A stretch of 64,000 bases of DNA, taken from assembly GCF_001426195.1 (NCBI RefSeq), contig NZ_LMRS01000012.1, forward strand, positions 124,001 to 188,000, given 5' to 3'. Positions 8,718 through 18,152 of this stretch are shown here, piece by piece (position 1 is the first letter of the stretch; the number at the start of each line of letters is the position of its first letter). The notes under the pieces are model-generated. The model did not search any database. It was not told where the DNA came from and worked only from the letters and a program-made list of their open reading frames with translations. This DNA comes from Sphingomonas sp. Leaf339. Its GTDB lineage: Bacteria > Pseudomonadota > Alphaproteobacteria > Sphingomonadales > Sphingomonadaceae. Made by a program: the position numbers and the translations under genes.

Positions 8718-10792
8718 GGAATACGCTCCGTCGTGCCATCTTCGGCGGGGGTGACGCCGGCGGCGGCATTGGCGAGTGCGGCCTGTGTCTGGTTGGCCAG
8801 ATCGGTCGCGGCCTCGACCGCGGGTGCGTCGCTCGGCACCACGTCGTCGGTCTTGGTCGCGACGGCGGCGGGTGGCGGATTGTGTTCGGCGCGATAGGCA
8901 GCCTCGTCGGCCGCCATGCGGGTCGCGATATCGCCGCCCCAGGTCGGCTCCACCTCCGCCAACGTGGCCAGCGCGCGGTCGCGATCGAACATATACGTCA
9001 TGATGTCGCGCCCGATCATCGGTGTGTCGAGGTTGCGCACGGTGTGGCCGTTATGTTCCAGCACCACCGCCATCGCATAGCGCGGATTGTCCGCCGGCGC
9101 GAAGCCGACGAACAGCGCGTGGTCGCGCATCTTGAACGGCAATTGCCCGTTCTTCAGCACGCCGCCACGGCGTTCCGCCATCGTGATGCGGCGCACCTGC
9201 GCGGTGCCGGTCTTGCCCGCGATGGCGATGCCCGGCACCAGCAGCCGCGCGGCGCCGCCGGTGCCGCCGCCATTGACCACGCCCCACATCGCCTCGCGCA
9301 CCAGTTGCAGATGCTCGGACTGATAGGGGAGGGCATCGGCATCACGGTGGACCTGCGCGGCCAACAGGCTCGGCCGAAGCGCCCGCCCGGAGGCAAGGCG
9401 AGAGGCCATCACCGCCAGTTGCAACGGATTGGCCAGCACATATCCCTGTCCGATCGATGCGTTCAGGCCATCGGCGACGGTCCAGCGGTCCTTGTACTTC
9501 GCCAGCTTCCACGCGCTGTCGGGCACGGTGCCATATCGCTGCGTGCCGAACGGCAGCTCGAACTTCTGCCCCAGCCCCACTGTGCGGGCGACCGGCGCGA
9601 TGCGGTCGTACCCCATCCGCCGGATCATCTCGTAGAAATAGATGTCACACGATTGCGCGACCGCGCCCTTCATGTCGAGACCACCGTGACCGCCGCGTTT
9701 GTGGCAGTGGAACACACCCGTTCCGACGCGCAACGCTCCCGTGCAGTTGATGCGGTCGGTCGGCGCCACGCCAGCCTCCAGCAGGGCGAGCGCGTTCATC
9801 GGCTTGACCGTGGAGCCCGGCGGATACAGCCCCTGTGTCACCTTGTTCATCAGCGGCACATGATCGTTGGCGGACAGCATCTCCCATTCCAGATGGCTGA
9901 TCCCGTCGGAAAAGCTGTTGGGATTGTACGCCGGCATCGATACCATGCACAGCATCTCACCCGTGCGGCAGTCGATCACCACCGCCGACCCGGAATTGGT
10001 CCCGAGCCGGCGCGCGGCATATTCCTGCAACCCCGCATCGATCGTCAGGCGCGTGTTCCGGCCCGGCACATCGGGCCGGGTGGCAAGTTCGGCGACCAGC
10101 TTGCCGCGCGCCGTCACCTCGACCCGCTTGGCACCGGGATCGCCGCGCAGGCGCTTTTCCAGCGCTTTCTCCAGCCCGTCCTTGCCCAGCTTGAAACCGG
10201 GCGTGACCAGCAACGGATCGCGCGTCTCCTTGAACTGCTCGGCGGTCGGCGCGCCGACATAGCCGGTCAGATGCGCGACCGCTGCCCCACCGGGATAATG
10301 GCGCGCGAAGCCCCGCGTCGGCTGCACGCCCGGCAATTCCGGCAGCCGCACGCTCACCGCGGCGAACCGCTCCCAATCCAGCTTCTCGGCGATCTGCACG
10401 GGCTGGAACCCCGCCGCCCGGTCGAGGTCGAGGTGGATGCGCTCCATCTCGTCGGGCGGCAGTTGCAGCAGTTGCGCCAGCAGCGGCAGCACGCGATCCT
10501 TATCGCGCAGCCGATCGGGGATGATGTCGACGCGGAAATCGGTGCGGTTGTTCGCCACCGGCACGCCGTTGCGATCGATCAGCCAGCCACGCCGCGGCGG
10601 GATCAGCGTGGCGTTGACCCGGTTACTTTCCGACAGGCTGTTGTACCGCGCATTCTCGGCAATCGACAGCCACGCCATCCGCCCGGCCAGCAACGCACCG
10701 ACCCCCAACTGGCCGGCGCCCAGCATCCAGGCACGCCGCGAAAAGCTGTACGCCTGCGTCGCCTCGGTCACGATGCGGGGCGCCCGCCTCAT
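8714..10792 (-). CDS. mrdA: Penicillin-binding protein 2, elongasome transpeptidase
   Basis: Periplasmic DD-transpeptidase of the rod complex, anchored by one N-terminal membrane helix (about residues 22-42). The ATG at 10792 overlaps the mreD stop as ATGA; a longer frame to 10936 lies inside mreD and is rejected. The protein has 692 residues. It has a dimerisation (pedestal) domain with the RRGWLIDRNG start, a transpeptidase domain with catalytic Ser in GSTVK (about residue 327), and the KTGT motif in AGKTGTAQ. The C-terminus carries an Ala/Glu/Thr-rich tail of about 50 residues beyond the usual domain. Confidence 0.96.
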   Translation of the reverse strand: MRRAPRIVTEATQAYSFSRRAWMLGAGQLGVGALLAGRMAWLSIAENARYNSLSESNRVNATLIPPRRGWLIDRNGVPVANNRTDFRVDIIPDRLRDKDRVLPLLAQLLQLPPDEMERIHLDLDRAAGFQPVQIAEKLDWERFAAVSVRLPELPGVQPTRGFARHYPGGAAVAHLTGYVGAPTAEQFKETRDPLLVTPGFKLGKDGLEKALEKRLRGDPGAKRVEVTARGKLVAELATRPDVPGRNTRLTIDAGLQEYAARRLGTNSGSAVVIDCRTGEMLCMVSMPAYNPNSFSDGISHLEWEMLSANDHVPLMNKVTQGLYPPGSTVKPMNALALLEAGVAPTDRINCTGALRVGTGVFHCHKRGGHGGLDMKGAVAQSCDIYFYEMIRRMGYDRIAPVARTVGLGQKFELPFGTQRYGTVPDSAWKLAKYKDRWTVADGLNASIGQGYVLANPLQLAVMASRLASGRALRPSLLAAQVHRDADALPYQSEHLQLVREAMWGVVNGGGTGGAARLLVPGIAIAGKTGTAQVRRITMAERRGGVLKNGQLPFKMRDHALFVGFAPADNPRYAMAVVLEHNGHTVRNLDTPMIGRDIMTYMFDRDRALATLAEVEPTWGGDIATRMAADEAAYRAEHNPPPAAVATKTDDVVPSDAPAVEAATDLANQTQAALANAAAGVTPAEDGTTERIP

Positions 10793-11304
10793 GCCAGCCC
10801 CCGCTTGCGATCGATCCACGCGACCAGCCGGGCGGACACCGGGAACAGCAGGACAGTGACCGCCCCCTGCGCCAGCAACGCACCATCGACATGCGCACCG
10901 ACGGGCAGGGCGATCACGCGTCCACCCGCCAGGCACAGGACGATCGTCCCGCTTGCGATCAGCCAGTCCTGCCAGAAATCACGGAACGCCAGACGCCGTT
11001 CCATCAGGTCGATCGCCAGGAAACTGAGCGACCATAGCAGCACGGCCGAGCCGAGCGGCTGCCCGCTCAACAGATCGTCGAACAGTCCCAGCGGCGCTGC
11101 CGCCCATGGCCGCAACGCGAACCGGGCGAGCAATCGCCACGCCAGCAGCATCAAAAGCCCGCACGGCGGCAGGATCGGCACCGTCGCGATGACCGGCACG
11201 ATCGTCACCAGCGATCCCGCCATCACCGTCGCCCATGGCAGCGCGCGCGCACGACCCGGCGTCAGCGTGGGGGCGAAGGGATCGAGATCGGCGGTCGGGC
11301 TCAT
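10789..11304 (-). CDS. mreD: Rod shape-determining protein MreD
   Basis: Integral membrane component of the elongasome that links MreC to MreB and PBP2. It has 171 residues with about five hydrophobic segments and the family-like GLFDDLLSGQPLGS stretch. The sequence is poorly conserved in this family, so operon position carries much of the call: it overlaps mreC by 4 bases upstream and mrdA by 4 bases downstream. Confidence 0.92.
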   Translation of the reverse strand: MSPTADLDPFAPTLTPGRARALPWATVMAGSLVTIVPVIATVPILPPCGLLMLLAWRLLARFALRPWAAAPLGLFDDLLSGQPLGSAVLLWSLSFLAIDLMERRLAFRDFWQDWLIASGTIVLCLAGGRVIALPVGAHVDGALLAQGAVTVLLFPVSARLVAWIDRKRGLA

Positions 11305-12176
11305 GGCGCGGTTGGCAGTGACGGGGGTGGGGGCAGGGGCATGAACGCGCGTTCGACCACTGCGAAATCGAGGCTGTCCGGGTGCGCGAAGGTACGGGCG
11401 ACGACGGTATCTGCGCCACCGGCGATCACCTGCGCCACCGGCAGTCCGGGTGCGTACAGCCCGCCGATGCCGGACGTCACGAACACGTCACCCGCATTGA
11501 AACGGACGTTGGTGGCATTGACCGACCGGATGTCGACCGTTCCATCGGCGCGCCCAGCCGCGATCGCGGGCAGGCCGTCGCGCGTGCGGCGAACCGGCAC
11601 GATGCTGTCCGCATCGCTCAACAGCAGGACGCGCGCCGCGTTGGGCCCGGCCTCCGTCACCCGGCCGACAAGACCATCCGAGGCCCGCACCGGCATCCCC
11701 GGCAGTACGCCATCGAACCGTCCCGCGTTCAGCACGGCGAAACGGCGCCCGCTCGATGCGCTCGAACTCACCAGCCGCGCCGTGACCACCGGCTGGGCCG
11801 ATCGGTCGCGGATCGCCAGCAGTGTGCGGAGGCGACGATTGTCATAAGCGATCGTCCGCGCCCGCATCAGCAACGGGCGCGCCCTCGTCAGCTCGCGCTT
11901 CAATGCCTCATTCTCGGCATGCGCGAAAACCCAGCCGTTGACGAAGCGCGGTACTTCCGCCGCCGCCGATCCGATCGACGCGAACACCGCCGATACCGGC
12001 GCGGTCACGCCCGCCGCCGTCATCCTCAGGCCAGAGAACAGCGGCGGATTGAACGTGCTGGCGACGAGCAACACCGCGCCCACCACCGCACCGGCGATGG
12101 CGAGCACGTAGCCCAGAAACAGTCCATATTGCCGACGACGCGAAAATCCGGTTCGCCGGTCACGGGCTGGCGCCAT
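11301..12176 (-). CDS. mreC: Rod shape-determining protein MreC
   Basis: Bitopic periplasmic scaffold of the elongasome. The 291 residues hold an N-terminal membrane helix (about residues 18-42), a coiled-coil stretch around HAENEALKRELTRAR, and two beta domains with typical MreC text (VLNAGRFDGVLPGMPV, GLVGRVTEAGPNAARVLLLSD, DVFVTSGIGGLYAPGLPVA). It ends in a Pro-rich tail. It starts 22 bases after mreB and overlaps mreD by 4 bases. Confidence 0.96.
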   Translation of the reverse strand: MAPARDRRTGFSRRRQYGLFLGYVLAIAGAVVGAVLLVASTFNPPLFSGLRMTAAGVTAPVSAVFASIGSAAAEVPRFVNGWVFAHAENEALKRELTRARPLLMRARTIAYDNRRLRTLLAIRDRSAQPVVTARLVSSSASSGRRFAVLNAGRFDGVLPGMPVRASDGLVGRVTEAGPNAARVLLLSDADSIVPVRRTRDGLPAIAAGRADGTVDIRSVNATNVRFNAGDVFVTSGIGGLYAPGLPVAQVIAGGADTVVARTFAHPDSLDFAVVERAFMPLPPPPSLPTAP

Positions 12177-12198
12177 GCGCCGCTCCTAGTCTGGCAGA

Positions 12199-13239
<1,041 letters not shown>

Positions 13240-13385
13240 CTAGCGCAGGTCCATTCAACGCCGCCGGAGAGCCGGCGACCGGTCGCAGGGCATCTCGCTG
13301 GCCGCCGCATGCTCATGAGCTGCCGGATGGATGTCATGGTTAAGCGGGGTCGCGGGATGGCTTGGCTTGGTCTAGAGCCACCCCT

Positions 13386-15149
13386 GTGTCAATACGTCGC
13401 CTGCCCGAGCATCTGGTCAATCGCATCGCCGCCGGTGAGGTGGTGGAAAGGCCCGCCAGCGCGTTGAAGGAACTCGTCGAGAACGCGCTCGACGCCGGCG
13501 CCACCCGCATTGCCGTCGCCTTAGTCGAAGGGGGATTGTCGCGCGTCGAGGTGGTCGATGACGGTTGCGGCATGACCCCGCCCGAACTGGCGCTGGCGTT
13601 GGAGCGGCATTGCACCTCGAAGCTGCCCGACGAGCGGATCGAGGCGGTCGAAACGCTCGGTTTTCGCGGTGAGGCGCTACCCTCGATCGCCAGCGTCGCG
13701 CGCCTGACCGTAGAGAGCCGGCCGCGCGGCGCGGATGGCTGGCGGCGCGTCGTCGATAACGGCCAGTTGGTGGCCGAGGGTCCGGCCGCTCTGCCACCGG
13801 GCACGCGCATCGTGATGGAGGAGCTGTTTGCCCGCGTCCCCGCGCGTCGCAAGTTCCTGCGCTCCGCCCGCGCCGAATATGGCGCCTGCCTCGATGCCGT
13901 CCGGCGGCTGGCGATGGCGCGGCCGGACGTCGCCTTCTCGGTCGAGCATGACGGCCGCCGGGTGCTGACCGTGGCGGCGGCAGAAGGTCGGCCGGCCCGC
14001 GTCGCCGCACTGACCGACCGGGCGCTCGCCGACAATGCGGTGACGATCGACTGGGTTCGCGAGGATATGGTGCTGGGCGGGGTCGCCGGCCTGCCGACGT
14101 TCCACCGCGGCGTCGCCGACCATCAATATCTGTTCGTCAACGGCCGCCCGGTGAAGGACCGGCTCCTCATCGGCGCAATCCGCGGCGCCTATGCCGAAAT
14201 GATGCCGCGCGACCGCCATGCCGTGGTGGCGCTGTTCCTCGACTTGCCCGCCGATCAGGTCGATGTGAACGTCCACCCCGCCAAGACGGAGGTGCGGTTC
14301 CGCGATCCGTCGCTGGTACGCGGCTTGATCGTGTCGGGCCTTCGCCGCGCGCTGGACGAAGCCGGCCACCGTGTGGTGCATCGCCCGACCGACACCGCGC
14401 TGGAGATGTGGCGGCCGGAACCCGTGCAGCCGGCGCCAGCGAGCCCAGACTGGCTGACCCCGCCCGCCGGCGTCGCGACCAGCCTGTTCGATCGCCGCCC
14501 CACCTTCTTTACCGCGCCGCCACAGGCCCGCGCCGAACCCGCCTGGGCGCCGCCGCCGGAAAATACCGCCCACCCCCTCGGCGTCGCGCGCGGTCAGGTC
14601 GCCAAGACCTATGTCGTGGCCGAGGCGGAGGACGGCCTCGTCCTGGTCGACCAACACGCCGCGCACGAACGCCTCGTCCTCGAACGGATGCGCGCCGCAT
14701 TGGCGGGTGGTCGCGTCGCGTCGCAGGCGCTGTTATTGCCCGAAGTCGTGGAGCTGGACGAACCCGCCTGCGACCGCCTGGAGGCCCGCGCCGCCGAACT
14801 CGCCGATTTCGGGTTGGAACTGGAACGGTTCGGCACCCGCGCGATGCTGGTCCGCGCCACGCCGGCGCTGTTGGGGCAGGCGGACCCGCGCGGCCTCGTC
14901 GCCGACCTCGCCGACGAACTCGCGGCGTTCGACGAGGCGTTGTCCCTGCGCGAACGGCTTGATCACGTCGCCGCGACGATGGCCTGCCACGGATCGGTCC
15001 GCGCGGGCCGCATTCTGTCAGTGGCCGAAATGAACGCCTTGCTCCGCGAGATGGAGGCGACGCCGCATTCCGGCCAATGCAACCACGGCCGCCCGACCTG
15101 GGTGAAACTGGCTCACAGCGATATCGAGAAGCTGTTCGGACGGCGCTGA
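13386..15149 (+). CDS. mutL: DNA mismatch repair protein MutL with endonuclease motif
   Basis: Mismatch-repair coordinator. The start is taken as GTG 13386 (MSIRRLPEHLVNRIAAGEV), the usual MutL N-terminus; an upstream TTG frame from 13362 adds 8 atypical residues. The 587-residue protein has GHKL ATPase motifs ELVENALDAGA, DDGCGM and RGEALPSIASV. The C-terminal domain has DQHAAHERLVLE (Asp about 422), an intact DQHA-x2-E-x4-E metal-site motif, and CNHGRPT (Cys about 565). It is therefore predicted to nick DNA itself, as expected in bacteria without MutH. It is divergent from mreB. Confidence 0.97.
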   Translation: MSIRRLPEHLVNRIAAGEVVERPASALKELVENALDAGATRIAVALVEGGLSRVEVVDDGCGMTPPELALALERHCTSKLPDERIEAVETLGFRGEALPSIASVARLTVESRPRGADGWRRVVDNGQLVAEGPAALPPGTRIVMEELFARVPARRKFLRSARAEYGACLDAVRRLAMARPDVAFSVEHDGRRVLTVAAAEGRPARVAALTDRALADNAVTIDWVREDMVLGGVAGLPTFHRGVADHQYLFVNGRPVKDRLLIGAIRGAYAEMMPRDRHAVVALFLDLPADQVDVNVHPAKTEVRFRDPSLVRGLIVSGLRRALDEAGHRVVHRPTDTALEMWRPEPVQPAPASPDWLTPPAGVATSLFDRRPTFFTAPPQARAEPAWAPPPENTAHPLGVARGQVAKTYVVAEAEDGLVLVDQHAAHERLVLERMRAALAGGRVASQALLLPEVVELDEPACDRLEARAAELADFGLELERFGTRAMLVRATPALLGQADPRGLVADLADELAAFDEALSLRERLDHVAATMACHGSVRAGRILSVAEMNALLREMEATPHSGQCNHGRPTWVKLAHSDIEKLFGRR

Positions 15150-15209
15150 AAAAGCGGACCTTTGCCTGCACCGCGATCGTTAGCCGTGCGAATGGCAAAG
15201 GACCCTCCC

Positions 15210-16085
15210 ATGACCGACGATCCCCGTAACGCCGGACAGCATCCGTTTCCGGGCGAACCCACGCAGGAAGCGCCCGGCCTCGTCGCCGCGATGCGCAACG
15301 CGCCCGATCACGGCGAACAAAGCTATGTCGGCAAGGCTCTGCTGACCGGCAAGGTCGCCCTCATCACCGGCGGTGATTCCGGCATCGGTCGCGCGGTGGC
15401 GATCGCCTATGCCCGCGAAGGCGCTGATATCGCCATCTCGTACCTGCCCGCAGAACAGGTCGATGCCGAGGAGACGCGCAACTGGGTCGAGCAGGCGGGC
15501 CGCCGCTGCGTCCTACTGCCCGGCGATCTGCGGTCGGAGGACTACTGCCGCGACCTGGTCGCCCAGACGGCCAAACAACTGGGCCGGCTCGATATCCTCG
15601 TCAACAACGCCGCCGCGCAGACGATGAACAAGACGCTGGCCGACATTATTGCCACCGATGTCGAGGCGGCATTCCAGACCAACGTCTTCGCCATGTTTTA
15701 TCTGGCGCGCGAGGCCGTACCGCATATGCAGCCGGGCGCGGTCATCATCAACACGACCAGCGAGCAGGCGAAGGTCGCGAACGAAAAGATGCTGATCTAC
15801 GTCGCCACCAAGGGCGCGATCGCCAGCATGACCGTAGCCCTGTCCAACCTGCTCGCGCCCGAGGGCATCCGCGTGAACTGCGTCGCGCCCGGCCCGATCT
15901 GGACCCCGATCCAGCCGATCGCGAAGACCACGGAGGAACTGGAGCAGCTAGGCGCCGACACCCCCCTTGGCCGCGCCGGCCAACCCGCCGAACTGGCTCC
16001 CGCCTATGTCCTGCTGGCATCATGGGAAGGCAGCTACATCACCGGTGCGCTGATTCCCGTCACCGGCGGCGTGTCGATGCTGTAA
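15210..16085 (+). CDS. Short-chain dehydrogenase/reductase, YghA-like
   Basis: NAD(P)-dependent oxidoreductase of the extended SDR group with a long N-terminal lead (YghA/general stress protein 39 type). The ATG at 15210 has AAAGGA at 15197-15202; ATG 15192 is an alternative. The 291 residues show cofactor motif TGGDSGIGRA, NNAA, and catalytic Ser of NTTSEQ and Tyr-Lys of YVATK with the normal Ser-x12-Tyr spacing. The substrate is unknown. It lies 60 bases after mutL but has its own ribosome site, and a strong bidirectional terminator follows it. Confidence 0.9.
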   Translation: MTDDPRNAGQHPFPGEPTQEAPGLVAAMRNAPDHGEQSYVGKALLTGKVALITGGDSGIGRAVAIAYAREGADIAISYLPAEQVDAEETRNWVEQAGRRCVLLPGDLRSEDYCRDLVAQTAKQLGRLDILVNNAAAQTMNKTLADIIATDVEAAFQTNVFAMFYLAREAVPHMQPGAVIINTTSEQAKVANEKMLIYVATKGAIASMTVALSNLLAPEGIRVNCVAPGPIWTPIQPIAKTTEELEQLGADTPLGRAGQPAELAPAYVLLASWEGSYITGALIPVTGGVSML

Positions 16086-16096
16086 CCGCCAACGAG

Positions 16097-16132
16097 AAAG
16101 GGACCGGATCGCCATCGCCATCCGGTCCCTTT
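16097..16132. terminator. Bidirectional terminator between convergent genes
   Basis: AAAGGGACCGGAT (16097-16109) pairs perfectly with ATCCGGTCCCTTT (16120-16132) around a 10-base loop. The symmetric A and T ends serve both the SDR gene (plus) and the lipoprotein gene (minus). Confidence 0.85.
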
Positions 16133-16151
16133 CAACGATCGTCCTTGGCGA

Positions 16152-16766
16152 TCAGCGCGGCTGATCGGGCAACTGCACCGACGGGCCGACCGTCTCGACA
16201 ACCTTGTGCGCATCGAATGCCCGGATGTTGTCGCGCGGGATCGGACCCTTGCGCATCACGATCTCGGCTGCCGCCTCGTATCGATCGACGGTGCGGATGT
16301 CGAAATCGTTACCGAACCCGCCACCGAAACCGCCGCCCCACGGGCCCCAGCCGCCCCAGCCGCCACGGCCGTAATAACGCCACGACGGACCCCAGAAGCC
16401 GCCAAACCCGCCATAGCCGAACCCGCCGCCACCAAAACCACCGCCGAAACCGGGCGTGGAATAGGTGCGCGACTGCAGGTTCGTGTCGCGGTCAGCCATC
16501 ACGAAATAGTCGTAACCCTGCTGCAACGTCAGCTCGGCCGCACGGAAGAACAGATACCGCTCCACCGTGTCGCGTGACGTCACGCTGTTGCCGGCGAAGC
16601 TGATGAGGAAGCGGTTCGGCTCGATCTGCCGGTCACTGTAGCCTGTCCGATAGAAACCCTGGCCGGTGGCCGGGCGATAACGCGTTTCCGTCGCACAACC
16701 GGCGACGAGAAGAGTGCTGGTGGCCAACGCTGCCACAAGGGCCCTGCGGCCAAAGGAAAAAGCCAT
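16152..16766 (-). CDS. Gly-rich lipoprotein, CC0125/CC1285-like family
   Basis: A 204-residue predicted lipoprotein. The ATG at 16766 has GGAG 8 bases upstream; a 44-residue upstream extension is rejected. The signal peptide ends in lipobox LLVAGC. The conserved block GYSDRQIEPNRFLISFAGN with TSRDTVERYLFFRAAELTLQ resembles the alphaproteobacterial CC0125/CC1285 lipoprotein family. A Gly/Phe/Tyr/Trp-rich low-complexity segment (about residues 105-150) follows, then a conserved C-terminus (AAAEIVMRKG). It is probably envelope-anchored, and its function is not known. Confidence 0.82.
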   Translation of the reverse strand: MAFSFGRRALVAALATSTLLVAGCATETRYRPATGQGFYRTGYSDRQIEPNRFLISFAGNSVTSRDTVERYLFFRAAELTLQQGYDYFVMADRDTNLQSRTYSTPGFGGGFGGGGFGYGGFGGFWGPSWRYYGRGGWGGWGPWGGGFGGGFGNDFDIRTVDRYEAAAEIVMRKGPIPRDNIRAFDAHKVVETVGPSVQLPDQPR

Positions 16767-16890
16767 GTCGACGTCTCCGTTCGCGGCAAATGCGGCGAAA
16801 CGCCCCGCCTTAGCCGTCGGTGGTGGAACGAGCGATGAACGAGATGGCTCCCGTTCAGGAAAATGAGTGCGGAGCCGCTTGTGTGAATGA

Positions 16891-17307
16891 TTATTCACCG
16901 ATCAAATGCAGCGTCAGCCTGCGTCGATGCGGCCGCCGGCGATGCTCGAACAAATAGATGCCCTGCCACGTCCCCAGCGTCATCTCACCGTCCCGGACGG
17001 GGATCGACAGGCTGACCGAAGTCAGCGCGGTGCGCAGATGCGCCGGCATGTCGTCCGGTCCTTCGTCGTCATGCTCGTACTCGCGGCTTTCCGGCGCGAT
17101 GCGGGCGAAATAACGCTCCACGTCACGCCGCGCGGCGGGCGCCGCATTTTCCTGGATGATGAGCGATGCCGATGTATGCTGGCAAAATATCGTCAGCAGT
17201 CCGCCATCGATCCGCTGATCATCCAGCCAGCGCGCGATCGGCGCGGTGACGTCGATCATTCCCTGACCGTTTGTCGGGATGACCATATCGTTGAAAGCCT
17301 GTATCAT
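16891..17307 (-). CDS. YjbQ/UPF0047 family protein
   Basis: A 138-residue single-domain protein of the YjbQ family, members of which have weak thiamine-phosphate synthase activity. Key sequence: GLLTIFCQHTSASLIIQENA, DDMPAHLRTALTSVSLSIPV, and GTWQGIYLFEHRRRPHRRRL near the C-terminus. The first ATG (17307) is needed to include the usual N-terminal strand. The ribosome site is weak. It is followed by the lipoprotein gene 124 bases further on the same strand, but that gene has its own start signals. Confidence 0.92.
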   Translation of the reverse strand: MIQAFNDMVIPTNGQGMIDVTAPIARWLDDQRIDGGLLTIFCQHTSASLIIQENAAPAARRDVERYFARIAPESREYEHDDEGPDDMPAHLRTALTSVSLSIPVRDGEMTLGTWQGIYLFEHRRRPHRRRLTLHLIGE

Positions 17308-17444
17308 CGACCATCAACGCTTGCCTTGCCGCTACGGCTCCGCACTGCAACGGATCGATCGCGAAAGGTCGGGCAACGATCCCTTTACCAATCGCCGTTA
17401 ATCGCGGCGAGCGAGTTCAGTTCACCTTGTCTCGCATAACTCGG

Positions 17445-17477
17445 CCCGGCAGGCAGATCCTGCCGGGTCGCTTTTTT
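17445..17477 (+). terminator. Plus-strand intrinsic terminator with no annotated plus-strand gene
   Basis: CCCGGCAGG (17445-17453) pairs with CCTGCCGGG (17459-17467) around CAGAT, followed by TCGC and six T (17472-17477). The T run is on the plus side only, so it is not the terminator of the minus-strand gene ending at 17495. It implies a plus-strand transcript, possibly a small RNA, arising in 17308-17440, where another dyad (CGCCG...CGGCG near 17392) also occurs. Confidence 0.7.
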
Positions 17478-17494
17478 CCCGGCGGCGTCAGCGA

Positions 17495-17701
17495 TCAGGG
17501 ATAGGTGCGCAGATAACAGGCATCGTCCTGTCGCCCGACCAGACCCAACCAGTGCGATAGGCGGTGCAGATCGCCGGGCTCGTCATCACGCTCTTCCTGC
17601 GTAGCGATCATCGCCAGCACGGCTGCGGCGCGGCGTAACGCATTCGATCCCAGCACGATCTCACGATCCTGAGCCCGCCCCCCGACATTCTTGTCGACCA
17701 T
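17495..17701 (-). CDS. Small hypothetical protein
   Basis: 68-residue protein (MVDKNVGGRAQDREIV...). The ATG at 17701 has GAGAGG five bases upstream, which favours it over a longer frame to 17821. The composition is helical (SNALRRAAAVLAMIATQEE), followed by GDLHRLSHWLGLVGRQDD. There is no signal peptide, membrane helix or cysteine pair. I do not recognise a family. It lies downstream of tRNA-Asn on the same strand. Confidence 0.6.
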   Translation of the reverse strand: MVDKNVGGRAQDREIVLGSNALRRAAAVLAMIATQEERDDEPGDLHRLSHWLGLVGRQDDACYLRTYP

Positions 17702-18007
17702 ATCATCCTCTCCCCATACGACCGGGGCTCTCCGCCCTCCTAACGAGGATGCTCCGTCGAACAGACAAACGGCAATCGCGGTTGGATCGACTATGAAGAT
17801 AAGGTTCCCGCCACTGGGCAAACAACGTCCGAAACGGACACGACCAACGACTTATTAGCCATTGTGCACCAATTCGGGACATAACGCTCAGGGGCCGATG
17901 CCGGCGGGCGCGATCAGTACCTTGGCCGGAAAAGAACCATGATCGAAAGAATTAAATGATGATCGGCAGAAAACATCGCCATATCATCCTCCGTCCATGA
18001 CGAAGGG
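17702..18007. other. Spacer between tRNA-Asn and small gene
   Basis: A 306-base gap. It contains only the possible 22-codon frame at 17914-17982 and a short repeated ribosome-site context. Both 17701 and 17982 starts are preceded on the minus strand by the same 12-mer ending in the start, AGGATGATATGG. No terminator was recognised after the tRNA. Confidence 0.5.
17914..17982 (-). CDS. Possible 22-residue peptide after tRNA-Asn
   Basis: Short frame MAMFSADHHLILSIM... ending at a TGA at 17914. The ATG has a good ribosome site (GGAGGATGAT) that is shared with the start of the gene at 17701. It begins 26 bases after the tRNA-Asn CCA end. It could be a real leader peptide, a decayed duplicate of the neighbouring gene start, or chance. 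No homolog is recognisable at this length. Confidence 0.25.
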   Translation of the reverse strand: MAMFSADHHLILSIMVLFRPRY

Positions 18008-18082
18008 TGGCTCCCTGAGTAGGATTCGAACCTACGACCACTCGATTAACAGTCGAGAGCTCTACCGCTGAGCTATCAGGGA
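18008..18082 (-). tRNA. tRNA-Asn (GTT)
   Basis: A 75-nt cloverleaf on the minus strand. The acceptor TCCCTGA (from 18082) pairs with TCAGGGA, followed by discriminator G and encoded CCA (18010-18008). The D arm is AGCTCAGCGGTAGAGC, the anticodon loop CTGTTAA gives GTT, and the T arm has GGTTCGAATCC. Confidence 0.97.
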
Positions 18083-18152
18083 TCGTTGCCGTGGGCGGGT
18101 CTATAATCGACCGAAAAGAGGATGCAACCCTGTTCGTGCACTTGCGGCATGA

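Noticed and set aside
8579..11344. Very long plus-strand frame (over 900 codons) opposite rodA, mrdA and mreD
   Set aside because: It is the antisense of well-supported genes; the composition is Arg/His/Gln-rich without any domain, typical of GC-rich shadow frames.
16305..16450. Possible tandem repeat or CRISPR-like array in the lipoprotein gene
   Set aside because: The repeats are Gly/Phe/Tyr-rich codons within one open frame, with no regular spacer; they are low-complexity protein sequence.
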